A stretch of DNA of 64,000 bases from Rutpela maculata (taxonomy: Eukaryota; Arthropoda; Insecta; Coleoptera; Cerambycidae): assembly GCA_936432065.2 (NCBI GenBank), contig OW386291.2, forward strand, positions 13,927,821 through 13,991,820, written 5' to 3'. Positions within the stretch are counted from its first letter, which is position 1. Each line of letters begins with the position of its first letter. Positions 33,313 through 43,424 of the stretch are shown piece by piece. Position numbers and translations under genes: made by a program. The notes under the pieces are model-generated. The model made no database searches. It saw only the letters and a list, made by a program, of their open reading frames with translations, and had not been told where the DNA came from.

Positions 33313-33489
33313 ACTATTTATTTCTTGCTTTTTAGAAATATTTTTTGAAGATTATTTCAAGGTGGTTCGATTTTTTTTTAAACTTTTTGTCATTTGTATT
33401 TTTTTTGGGTATCACTATTGTCCATGGGGGTCCCAAAATGTATGACGTCTCAGGGCTCTATGTAGCTTAGCTACGCCTCTGGCAATCAT

Positions 33490-34113
33490 CTGACTAAAAT
33501 AAGAAGAAAAGCTCATTGGTTAGCAAATGAAAGAAAGTGTAATTGTTTATTTACTATTTTAGATGTAAGTATGTTTTTATATAGAAACTTTCTTATACCT
33601 TACAAAAAGTCACCAGCGCGGAAAAAAGGTATAAGCGAGGATTTGGTATTCAGTCTGTATCGGAGATGTAAAGTTTTAACTGTGAATAAATTGTTAACTG
33701 TAAAGTATTTCAAGACAAGGGTTCATAATTAATCTTGTGGCAATATGTTACAGGTTAGCAGATGCTTCACTATCGAGATACCTGTGTAATAATTTTTTAA
33801 ATTATTCTGTATGTTAATAAGCACAAAGTGCTTAGAACGTCTGTAAAGAAAAATGTTTTAAAAATGGTTTATCCACTCAAATACGATAGTTATAAAGCAC
33901 GATATGGTAACCATATAATCAGTATTTAAAGCTTTGTTTATATAAAAAAACAACATAATTTGTTGGTAGTTGGTAGTGTGAAAATGATTTACATCGCGTT
34001 TTTGTACTTAGCAACTAATATTAGGGGTGAATTAGAAATAATTTCTTTCACAATATGCTTGATCCTTTTCTAGATTATTCATGATCCTCTCAACGTCCAG
34101 CATATTGCCCCTA
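33490..34113. other. Non-coding AT-rich DNA
   Basis: No gene or named element was recognised between the hAT and family 1 copy B. Confidence 0.45.
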
Positions 34114-34645
34114 TTTTACTTCCACATCCAGTGGAAGTATAGTAACGACAAAAAAATTTTAAAAAATTTTTTTTGTTCAAATAGGCTTAGAATATCATGA
34201 AACCGAGATTTTAAGTTTGAGCGAAAAAAAAATATGTCTGTCTGTCTCTAACTTTTTTTGTGCGCACGTGTACTCTGGGACCGCTTGAGATATTGACTTG
34301 AAATTTGGTACACATATGTTAACGAGATCTAGAACTAGATTATATTTTCATCTTGTTCCGTCGAAGGGTTGGGGACTAAATTGGAGTAAATTTGGGGTAA
34401 ATAGGTAAATCAAGCAGGTAAGAGTCCATAAAATTGGTATTTAGTATATACAAGAGAAGCTAAGGTGTGTGCAAGCACCAGAAACCTCAAAATATTTTTT
34501 TACTTCATCCACCCCCACCACCACCATCAAATCAAATATTATGTTATTAATTATAATTATTTCCATATACAAAATTTTTTCGTTGTGAGTGACTTGGATA
34601 GAAAATCTGGATGTGGAAGTAGTGATTCCTTGGGCAGCGGTTTTT
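34114..34645 (+). repeat. Family 1 repeat, copy B (internally deleted)
   Basis: It has the same hairpin left end (ACTTCCACATCCAGTGGAAG, 34118) and right end (GGATGTGGAAGTAG then GGGCAGCGGTTTTT) as copy A. It lacks about 180 bp of the C/G-run region in the middle. TA is present before TTTTACTTCC and at the right end. Confidence 0.85.
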
Positions 34646-35026
34646 AGTTTGCTGCTACTCAGTATTAACGCTTTCTTCAGTAAATATGTTGGGTCTCTTC
34701 TTTGGACATATCCTCAGTACTTCATTGAGAATGTTTCTTGTAATTGTTTTCCCCTCATATTAATGTTTAATGTCTTGCTATAGTGTTATTATTTTTGCGA
34801 GTAGTTGGATGATGCATCTTTCAGCTCTTCCTAGGATTCTACCGTTGGCTTTTGACGTTGCCGCGTTTTTAACCCAATACGCCATCTATAGCAGGGTTAA
34901 AATTCAATAATAAAATTTTTATATATATATGAATATATTCCAATAAGTTGTTTTTAAATTAACATTCTTAAATAAAAATGTTGTTATATTTTTTTATAAA
35001 AATTGTTATTTTATTGATTTTGTTTT
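34646..35026. other. Unassigned DNA next to RT fragment
   Basis: Mixed to AT-rich, with no clear frame. It may be diverged retroelement sequence continuing from the RT relic on the right, but no motif supports this. Confidence 0.35.
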
Positions 35027-35281
35027 TCATTCCCCTCCTTGGTTACTTAAGCTTCTGGTGTGTGACTTATATTTACCCAGCAAGTGAACTGATCGCCACA
35101 CCATCGTTGGCAGTATGATGGCTATGTATAGCCACTTGATGGGGCCTAGGCCCCATGGTGGTTTATTTTTCAGGAAGAACGGTATAATTGCCCTGGTAAC
35201 TCTGTTTGCTGTTTTATTTCTCTTCTTTAGAGTTTCTCTCTTTTTCAGTTGGCTCTTCAGACATATTCCTAGGTACTTCAA
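35027..35281 (-). pseudogene. Non-LTR reverse transcriptase fragment
   Basis: The minus strand reads MKYLGICLKSQLKKRETLKK, then WGLGPIKWLYIAIILPTMVW. This matches the KYLGIxLD block and the following WGLSPKxxxWLYTAIVRPxLTYG block just after the RT palm in R1/I/Jockey-type elements. The D of KYLGxxLD is lost and only 84 codons remain open. There is no TSD or A tail in view. It is a short relic of a different family from the Jockey-like copies elsewhere in the window. Confidence 0.7.
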
Positions 35282-35448
35282 TTTGTTCGTCGTAGTTTTG
35301 TATAAAGTCCTCCTCTTGTTTCTTTTATATTTTTCGGCGTTAGTGTGTGCCTAGGTTGACATGATTTCTTCTTCTAATTGATGGCTTAGTGCCCCAGTTT
35401 CATATAGTGTTTATCTGACATACTAGTTTAGTCACTGGCTCTTAGACG

Positions 35449-36113
35449 GTTAGTCCCTTGAAGTAAACCAGAAAAAAGTTCTGTGACTGGACCACAAGAC
35501 ATTAACCAGAGGGCGGGGAACATGATGATGACAATATGTTCTGACCTATTCTTCACCCACTACCCCTAAACTGGAAAAACCACCCCTTTTCCCATTATCA
35601 GTGCTAGGCATTTTTTTATCGGAAAGTTTCATTAATGAAAGTTGTTCCGAATTGTCCAAAAACCTTAAGTCCAAAATTTAATCAAACTTAAAAAACATTG
35701 AACTTTTAAAAATAATGTCCAAGTCTGAAAATATCATTTTAATGGGATTTTTGTTTAAAAATTCATGGCAATTTTGTGAAATTAAACCCATGCTGTCAGG
35801 TAGTCGTCAAGTAATTTGTAGTTTCTTTATTATCAATTTATCAATTTTTGAAATTTTCAATTTTTCTTTTTTTTTTTTGATGAAATTTTGGACTCAAGGT
35901 TTTTGGACAATTCTGAACAACTTTCGTTAATAAAATTTTCCAATAAAAAAATGCCTAGTACCGGAAAATCGGAAAAGGCGGTGGCTTTTCCGGTTTAGGG
36001 TGAAGGGTAAATATTATCATCATCGTATTCCCCGCCCTCGAAAACGGGGGAGTTGATGTCTTGCGGTCCAGTCACAGAATTTTTGGGGTCAAAGTTTACC
36101 TCAAGTGACTAGG
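35449..36113. repeat. Foldback element with about 230-bp inverted arms
   Basis: The left arm 35449-35682 and right arm 35883-36113 are inverted copies. Shared blocks include TAGTC...TTGA, TTCTGTGACTGGACC, CAAGACATCAAC-like, CTAGGCATTTTTTTAT, AAAGTTGTTC and CCAAAAACCTT.AGTCCAAAATTT. The 200-bp centre is AT-rich with a T-run. No gene and no clear target duplication were found. Confidence 0.85.
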
Positions 36114-36238
36114 GGCGCAATTAGTAATTGTTAATAATTGTATTTCAATATTCTTATTTATTTACAGAAATTTTGCGTCTCCCGGTAGCTGTGACCGCGT
36201 GCAGTGCACACCTCGCATGCCCGGTTAGGCGCGTATTA
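36108..36238. repeat. Fragment related to the MITE at 17664
   Basis: GGGGCGCAATTAG...AATTTTGCG, GTGCAGTGCACACCTCGCATG and CCCGGTTAGGCGCG resemble the hAT-type MITE at 17664-17831. The GC-rich outer ends are eroded. Confidence 0.6.
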
Positions 36239-37898
36239 ACTATTAAATTTATGGCAAGGCATTAATCAAGCAGCGTCTCTAAACTTAGATCTTTCCCCAA
36301 CAATTCAGGTCTAATTTACGATGCTAGAGCTGCTTACAAAAAGCCAGATGGTCATGTAAATAATTAACTTACGTCTTTCCGAAATACCTATTAAATTTTT
36401 TTTTATTGAAATTAAGTGTTTACTTCCGTTAAATGATATTTTAAAACATTTTCTTGAAAAGTCAAATAAACTAAAATTATTCAAAACATGTTTGACATTT
36501 ATGTAAAAAATATGATTTTAAAGGTATTTTATAGTTATAAAATAAACGATAAATTCACTTTACTTAAATTAAAATTGATTATTTTCTCTACATTCTCTAG
36601 CAAGTTTACTTAGAGATAAAGGGGGAGTATAAATTTATGCCATGGAAAATTCAAAATATTTTTGTGTAGGTATAATAAAATTCATTCACTGTTAGTTGTT
36701 GGATGTACGGTAACATATTTATCAACTGCTAGAACAAAACACATTTTTTCATCATCACACATCGAGAAGAAGAAAATAATCATGAAGCAAATAATAAAAT
36801 CACTCGTGGTTTTAAGTTCTATCATAATTTTTTTTCTCCAGCTTATTACTAATTGTTAACGTAACTTGTAAATTATAGTCTTGTATTACATACGTAGTAA
36901 TATAGTGACATAAACATAACATAAACACACCACATAAGTTGACAACCCCCAGTATTAAAGCCAAGGCTATCTGGAATATACAGGCTAGGGACAAGTCAAA
37001 TACGGCTTTCAATGGCGTATAAAAACTGAATTAGAAAATAATTATTATAACTAAAATTAAACAGAAATGAATATCAAGCAGGAAAATCAATTATTGTGTG
37101 TTAAACACACTTGCTCTGCAAAGAAATAAACTAAAAATGTACTTACGCACGGTAACCCATCACAAAGTAAGTTAAGAAAATCAAAATTATCCACTATACA
37201 ACATAATTCGTTGAACTTAATGTTCCCTCTGCTTAAACAAGCAAACCTTAACCCGAACATTAAACTTCTTAAATTAAAAATAATTATTAAATAGGTAAAT
37301 ATAAATATCAATGAACACTTTAATATAACAATTCTTTAATAATTCAGAGTAGGAAGTTTGCCGTGTGGTTCTAATATAGTGTTACTAGATGGCGGTACTA
37401 TAACAATATTTCATCTGATATCGGCAATCTTCGAACGTATAGTCGGGAGATTGGCAAAATGTGGTGGTGCTTTATGTCTTTACTCGTAATGTGATTGGTC
37501 GAAGCATGCCCGAGAACTCTTTATACTGAAGACCAGTCTACGCATTAAATTACCTATGGTGGAAGGTGTTTTTCTTGATTGTCATTGCATTTAAAGTATG
37601 ATGAATTCCGTGGACTCTAAGTTTCTGCAGCTGCATTTGATAAATATGTATACTTTGTTTTTTACAGGATGAGTCGCTTTGGAAATGCATTTATATGTGA
37701 CCTGAATGATGAAATTCAAAATAAAGATCAGTATAAACTCTAAAAAATGACAAGAAAATGTCTGAAGGTAAATAATTACAAAGCATAATATTCAAGATGT
37801 AGTTAATGAATCATTTATTCATGAAATATTCTCCCCAAATATCATTCGTGTTTTTAAATTTTATCTATAAACTATTGCTCAAGCTAAGTTGCCAAAAG
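36239..37898. other. Non-coding AT-rich DNA
   Basis: No gene was identified. A segment at 37670-37767 has a reasonable splice acceptor (TTTTTTACAG) and donor (GAAG/GTAAAT) but stops in all three frames, so no exon is called. 37340-37560 is somewhat less AT-rich and unassigned. Confidence 0.45.
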
Positions 37899-37988
37899 GT
37901 AATATAATTCGTGTAAATTGACAGTTTATTATTAAAGATTAATAGATAAAAGATAATAAACTGTCAATTTACACTCTTTATATTACCA
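37899..37988. repeat. 90-bp hairpin with long near-perfect stem
   Basis: GGTAATATAA (37899) to GTGTAAATTGACAGTTTATT pairs with the mirrored sequence ending TATATTACC (37988). The stem has about 33 pairs with one small mismatch zone and a roughly 20-nt AT loop. It could be a tiny foldback element or, if transcribed, a small-RNA precursor. Confidence 0.75.
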
Positions 37989-38784
37989 GGCAATAAAGCT
38001 TCCGATAAAATTCTAAGCAATACGATAAATTAACAATCATTTGTAAATATATAGGCGAATATTACTTTCTTAACGTCTAAATTTTAAAAATGCACGGTTT
38101 ATCTATTACTTAATAATATTTAGAACCAAATATTTGATACCACTGACATAAAATTAGAATAACTTAGTAAATCCATACGTCTAATTAAGTTCCAATTGGA
38201 ATTATATTCTAAAAGTGCTTGAGAATACCAAATTATTATCACCGTAGGAAATCAGTGGAAAGTATTTCTGACGGGAACATATACCAATGAGTTTGAGAAT
38301 TGCCTCCTTGGGCATATGTTGGCCGTTATAAGGAGGCTGGCCATTAAGATCCTCATTGTCGGGTTACGGAATGCTGAGGAAGTACTGGACGAAAAGCAGT
38401 AGCAGAGAAATTCGGGAGAGAACGGTGGCCTGGTTACTAGTAGGGAGCCTTAAGACTCTAAATCAACTCATTGGAAGTTAAGGAAAAACCTACTTAACCA
38501 AGATGTGAAAGCAATGAAGAAAAATACTGCATTTCTAGAGTTACTGTGGGGCATTCAAGCACCTGAGGCATGAAATCTTTGATGCAATGTAGTAGAAAAT
38601 AAACTTCCTCGAAGGGAAGAACGTTCATCAAAAGAAGGTTCAGACGGAAGCAGGTGTTAAATGGTTAAGTGAACAGCAAAGCATTTGTGGTCCACTTGAC
38701 AGCGTCTCCAAGTATTACTACTTGTAACAACTTTGAACTCATTTTACTTAAATAAGTTTGTAGAGATGTAGTTAGTAAATTCAA
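37989..38784. other. Unassigned, partly less AT-rich DNA
   Basis: 38250-38700 has more balanced base composition than its flanks and several short open stretches (for example NEFENCLLGHMLAVIRRLA on the plus strand near 38290), but no domain I recognise. It may be an old element fragment. Confidence 0.35.
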
Positions 38785-38811
38785 TGATTATTATTATTAT
38801 TATTATTATTT
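38785..38811. repeat. ATT microsatellite
   Basis: Nine ATT units in a row, just before the mariner relic. Confidence 0.9.
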
Positions 38812-38814
38812 ACC

Positions 38815-39150
38815 AACTGGGCGACAAAGAGTTTGTGATTCCATTTGATACCAGCGATTGAGTAATCGATTGAGCGGCATATCATCTACATAGTTTTCCA
38901 CAACTTCTTTTAAGATTCTCAAATAACCCTCGCCATTCAAGTTTTCATTCTACATGAAATATCGCACCTCACTGTCCATTAACAGACAGAAAACATTAAT
39001 ACGAAATTGAATTTGATATTCCACATCCAATACAATAAGAGGATTTTCGTGAGCCCAAAAATGTCGATTTTTTCGATACTTCTCGTTGAAAAAATTTTGG
39101 ATCGTCTGTCCAGATGATTTTTTATAAAAAAATTACGATCATGAATCCTT
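38815..39150 (-). pseudogene. Mariner transposase middle fragment
   Basis: Minus strand: RHFWAHENPLIVLDVEYQIQ, then FRINVFCLLMDSE, then NENLNGEGYLRILKEVVENY and DDMPLNR. This corresponds to the stretch between the first and second catalytic Asp of a mariner transposase (HxWSxENP...NVWCGI...LNGxxYLxxL). An in-frame TAG near 38957 breaks it, and the second Asp block beyond LNRWYQ is lost. It is cut on the N-terminal side by family 1 copy C. Confidence 0.7.
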
Positions 39151-39153
39151 CTC

Positions 39154-39755
39154 AAAAAAACCGCTGCCCAAGGAATCACTACTTCCACATCCAGATTTTC
39201 TATCCAAGTCAGTCACAACGAAAACATTTTGTATGTGGAAATAATTGTTTATGGAACTTTAATAATATAATATTTGAAATCCTCTATCCCAAAAACCCAT
39301 AAAACGATACCTCAGATCGGTAGTGGGGTGGGGGGGGATAGGGGGGGTGGTAGTAAGGGTGGATGAAGTAAAAAAATATTTTGAGGTTTCTGGTTCTTGT
39401 ACACACACTAAATCACATTTTTTTTTCAACCCCTTTAATAATGGGGTGGGCGTGGTAATGGGGATGGCCAATGCCAAAAATTTTTTTGGGATCTTAGCTA
39501 CTCTTGTATACACTAAATACCAATTGTATGGACTCTTACCCGCTTGATTTACCTATTTGCCCCAAATTTACCCCAATTAACTCCCAACCCTTCTACGGAA
39601 CAAGATGAAAATATAATCTAGTTCCAGGTCTCGTTAAAGTACATACGTGTACCAAATTTCAAGTCAATATCTTAAACAGTTCCAGAGTAAACGTGCGCAC
39701 AAAAAAAGTTACAGACAAGACCGACAGACAGAAAATTTTTTTCACTCAAACTTAA
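39154..39755 (-). repeat. Family 1 repeat, copy C (truncated)
   Basis: It starts AAACCGCTGCCCAAGGAATC and ACTTCCACATCCAGATTTTC and runs through the CCACC/GGTGG region to AAAGTTACAGACAAGACCG. It ends before the hairpin terminus. Confidence 0.85.
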
Positions 39756-39880
39756 TAGAAACATTATTGGACGATAACAATGACACAATAGTGGCTAGGT
39801 TTGACATTTGGCATTTTTTCCAAAGCGTACTACAAAAATGCCAATAACTCAAAAACGACTGAAGATATACATACATATTT

Positions 39881-40199
39881 TTAATGTCCTACAAGTCTGT
39901 TATTTTACAATAACCACCCTATTTTGAGATACATTAAGTGAAAAATAACGCCCTAGGGCGTTATGAATATCTATAACGCCCTAGGGCATTATAAAATAAT
40001 AATACAACCCAAAACAAGCAAATTATGATAGCATTATTGACAAACAAAATGCGTTGCTATGCAACGGCGGCGTTTGCAAACAATTTTGATTTTTACTCTC
40101 TTTTAAATCAAATCGTTCTGAACATAATAGATGTCAAATTAATGAATCGTAAATGTCAAAAAAAAATCGAATTAAATAACAGACTTGCAGAACATTAAA
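39881..40199. repeat. Inverted-repeat element with two 20-bp palindromes
   Basis: AATGTCCTACAAGTCTGTTA (about 39883) and its inverted counterpart (40174-40197) bound the unit. Inside lie ATAACGCCCTAGGGCGTTAT (39945-39964), a perfect palindrome, and ataacgccctagggcattat (39973-39992), one base off. No coding sequence. Confidence 0.7.
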
Positions 40200-40335
40200 C
40201 GTTGAAGGCACCACGGGTGTTATAGGATAATGACGCCCTCGGTCGACGTACACTCCCTCGGACCAGAGGCCCTCGGGATTGTACACTGCCGACCTCGGTG
40301 CGTTATTATCCTTATAACACCCTTGGTACCTTAAT
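40199..40335. repeat. Long imperfect hairpin with CCTCGG motifs
   Basis: The left half GTTGAAGGCACCACGGGTG and TTATAGGATAATGACG pairs with the right half ending CACCCTTGGTACCTTAATAAC. CCTCGG/CCGAGG motifs lie around the centre. It is immediately next to the palindromic unit and probably part of the same element. Confidence 0.65.
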
Positions 40336-41236
40336 AACTATAAGTAAATTGTTAGAATTGTCTTTTGTTTCCATGGCATACTTGAAAAACCAAGCAATAT
40401 CTCAGGTAGATAAGGTATTTCTTGATTTTTATTGAATAACTCGATAGGTGGTGAAGTTAGGTATAGGGAATGCTTAAGTAACTCACTATAAAATTCAATT
40501 TTCTTTCGAATGATGTCACAAAAATAGTGGTGCTATTTGAAAAAATCGACTATTTGACGATTTTTTATTGCGACATTTGAAAATCGCCTGCGCCCATATG
40601 GTACAAGATGGGACCACCGATGGGACATCAGGTGTTAGCCTGGACTTCCAACTAACTTCTTCATCAATTCGGTTTCATAATTTTGAACAGTTTGCGACTG
40701 CGAGATACAGATTTGTTCGTAAACTACTATATAGCGGCAATTTTTTTCAAAAAAACTGACATGTATCGAAACCTGTAACAAATAAGTTAACATAATTGGG
40801 TTGTCTAAACTCAGAATTGGATTATGGCTGCATACCAAGTTTCAAGTTTGTAATCCAACTGCAAGTTGAAAAGCTTCAAATATAATTAAAATTACATATA
40901 TAACAATTATACCTAAAAGTACAGGTATCTCATTTTTCGAGAAATATAGAACATTTCAATAATCTGGTAGTTTCCACAGACACCAAGATACTTGAATACT
41001 ATACGTTTCGACAACCATGTTACTATCATCTGGAAATGACTAAAACTAAGAATGTTCCTATATTGATATTCAACTAATGCTATAGTTGAACAAAAGTCAA
41101 CCAATCCCTTCACTTCTACCGTGACATAGTTTAGGTAATGCTGACGCTCGTACTCTAGACTTGTTAAAAAAGAAACACTTTTCTAGTTGGATAAATAACT
41201 TGGATTAAATCAAGTAGGTTCAATAGTAACTAGAGG
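40336..41236. other. Non-coding AT-rich DNA
   Basis: No gene or named repeat. The right edge carries AAGC, the target duplication of the next element. Confidence 0.45.
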
Positions 41237-41437
41237 AAGCATTATACTCTTCGCCGATTTACTGAGCTTTTTATATAATTGTTACACATTCTATAGGATA
41301 CTCTTCGCATTTTTCTTGTAAATAATGTTAGTTGGGACATTCTAAATTTTGTGATACCAACTTGTGAAAAAAAAAAATTATGAAAAAAAAATCACGATGT
41401 GAGGGATCGAACCCGAGACCTTTGGATTGCGAGACGA

Positions 41438-42368
41438 TCAATCAATCAATCAATAGTATTTATTCAGTATTAATAGTACAATATGTGCCTCCTCGGAGCC
41501 CAACCCGGAGCCAGCCACACGAGCAGGACAGGTGACGTCGAGGTGGGTGTGGGGATGGGCGGGGTGGGCCCGACTCTGCTTAGAGATAGTTCGAGTGGGG
41601 GGCTAGAAGCTCCTGTCCACCGCAGGTGGACTTAAAAACTAGAAAATATTTTATTGTCCACATGGACCTAAAAGTAAATTAAAAATAAACACAACACTAA
41701 AAACATTGGCGAACGCGCACTACACAAGTTTGGTTATTGACACGGGAAAACTGAACGAAAAAACCCGTTCGAACAAATGACGGCCTTGCGGTCTGATCGC
41801 CGACAAGGAAGGTAAGATGGAAAGATAAAAGCTGTGATTTAAAAAATTAGGATTTGGATAAGTTTCGGCCTGCAGGGGATTTAGGGACAAAAAATTATAA
41901 AAAAACAACAAAAAGGATAAAAGAACAAAATTGCAAAAACACGAAAGGGAGATAGAAAGGGGTTGAAATATAAAGGTAGGGGAAAGGTAGGTTATCGTAG
42001 GAGAGAGTGTGGCTAAGGGAGTTGCCGGAAGATAGGCAACGCCTGGTATGGTAGGGGGTGTTTTATATTGAAAAGTATGGCATTATGCTGTCTGATTCGA
42101 GTGATGTTGCGGGTAAGCGGGCTACCGTCCAGTTTGAACTGATAGAATTTTTGAGACGTTTCTTGGACGTAGTCCGCTAGTGGGGTTATGTCGTGGCAAC
42201 GTGCATAAAGATCTCAGAGGCTGAAATGAGGCGCATAAATTTATGTTCTAGTACTTTTAATTTTCGCATTGTCGTGGCCGGGATGCTGCACCACACCGGC
42301 GCCGCGTATGTGATAGCCGGCCTGATTACCATCGTATACAACAACTTTTTATTGGTCCTGTTGAGTCC
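41438..42368 (-). mobile_element. Jockey-like non-LTR element, copy 3
   Basis: Minus orientation, with a TTGATTGATTGATTGA tail (complement of 41436-41454). Target duplication ggattgcgagacga is perfect (41424-41437 and 42369-42382). It is more strongly 5'-truncated than copy 2. Confidence 0.92.
42012..42368 (-). pseudogene. Jockey-like RT tail, copy 3
   Basis: The minus strand carries the end of the same RT protein as at 8877-9449 and 26084-26615: the AITYAAPVWCSIPATT block, an EHKFMRLIS block and the final PLPYQALPIF segment. The frame shifts near 42215, where the SDxYTSLRDLY segment is shortened. Only about 115 codons of the C terminus remain. Confidence 0.8.
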
Positions 42369-42914
42369 GGATTGCGAGACGAAACTCTTGCCGCTACACC
42401 ACCATTTCTTATTACTAAAATTGTTAATGAGTGTAATATATGTATACCATTAGAAAATTTATTGTGATTATTAGGAAACACACATTAGTAAAATGTATTA
42501 AAAAAAAATGGTGATAGGAAATAACATTTCGCAAGGTTTCTATTTATTACAAACCATAAAATAAATGTAAAAAATATTTTTTTAAATTTTAAATTACTAA
42601 TAACTTTTTTATTTATCAATCTATTTTGTTAAAATAGGGTTCTTCCTCTAGCTAACACTAAGTTACTCTCCGAATTTCAATACAATCGGATTTTTCTTTC
42701 TTGAGTTATCGTGCTTACAAGAAACGTGACGGACGGACAGACGGACAGAGGGACAGACAGACGGACAGACAGACGGACATTTTGAAAGTTGTTCAGAATT
42801 CGTTCACTAACATAATGATATAAAAATTTTTTCTCTTCGAGCGATATTTACTGATTTAGAAATGTGCCGATCAAATACAATATACTCTTCGTTTTTGCGA
42901 AGAGTATAATAAGC

Positions 42915-43424
42915 TAATTATACATTGTTACAATTCATATGTGAAAAGCGTAAAATAAGTTAAAACGTAAAGTCTTTAATTACCTTGGCAAGTAACTTGT
43001 AACTCAACTTCAATAAAATAAACTAGATGTATTTAAAGCTCATGTGGTTAAACTAAACACGTTTAGGGAAACCTTACGAACAAAAACATGTTTAATTGAC
43101 AGTGAAATGTTAATTAAAAAACTTAAATACCATTTTCACCTGTCTAACCCTCTTCTAACTAACTGTTATACACTATAACTATTGTAAACTGTATGGGTAA
43201 AGCCGAGGGAATTCTCTTTTGCTTTGACTAACAAACTTTGTTCTGCAAAATAACGTTGAGTGGCCATTGAGTTTTGAATGCAAATTTTTGTGTATTAGAA
43301 TATATCTGCTTTTAAAAATATACCAATCAGAAAATGAAAAAGTGAATAATATATTTGTTATACAACTGTCGTTAAAACAGATATTTTTAATTTTGGTAAC
43401 TAGAATTAAGAACCAATTCAATTC
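42915..43424. other. Non-coding AT-rich DNA
   Basis: No gene or named repeat was recognised. Confidence 0.45.

Larger units (their letters stand above)
29330..33481 (+). mobile_element. hAT-like transposon (4,152 bp) with perfect 8-bp TSD
   Basis: Terminal inverted repeats are CAGAGGCGTAGC on the left and GCTACGCCTCTG in the plus sense on the right. Target duplication gcaatcat is perfect (29322-29329 and 33482-33489). The plus-strand gene at 29920-31591 is broken. The 3' part (31592-33481) holds AT-rich DNA, two hairpins and a purine-rich tract (33066-33120). A possible Tc1/mariner-type start, CAGGGTGGACCAAATTAG near 31918, suggests a further nested fragment. The element itself landed near a TACAGGGTGATTAAAAAT motif (about 29285), the start of some other repeat. 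Confidence 0.9.
41403..42402 (-). other. tRNA-like module, copy 2, split by insertion
   Basis: Minus strand: box A-like TGGTGTAGCGGC (complement of 42391-42402) and box B-like GGTTCGATCCC (complement of 41403-41413). GTCTCGCAATCC lies between. Spacing is tRNA-like after removing the 931-bp insertion. Confidence 0.6.
41241..42910 (-). mobile_element. Family 2 element, copy 2, with Jockey-like insertion
   Basis: The ends ATTATACTCTTCGCC (41241) and GCGAAGAGTATAAT (ends 42910) are inverted repeats, flanked by AAGC on both sides (41237-41240 and 42911-42914), a likely 4-bp target duplication. The right end includes the hairpin formed by CGAAGAG and CTCTTCG. It shares with copy 1 the GTCC/GTCT simple repeat, GAGTTATCGTGC, the GTTCTTCCTCTAGCTAACAC block and the tRNA-like module. 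Confidence 0.8.

Noticed and set aside
37670..37767. A host exon between good splice signals
   Set aside because: All three frames contain stops and there is no second exon or domain.
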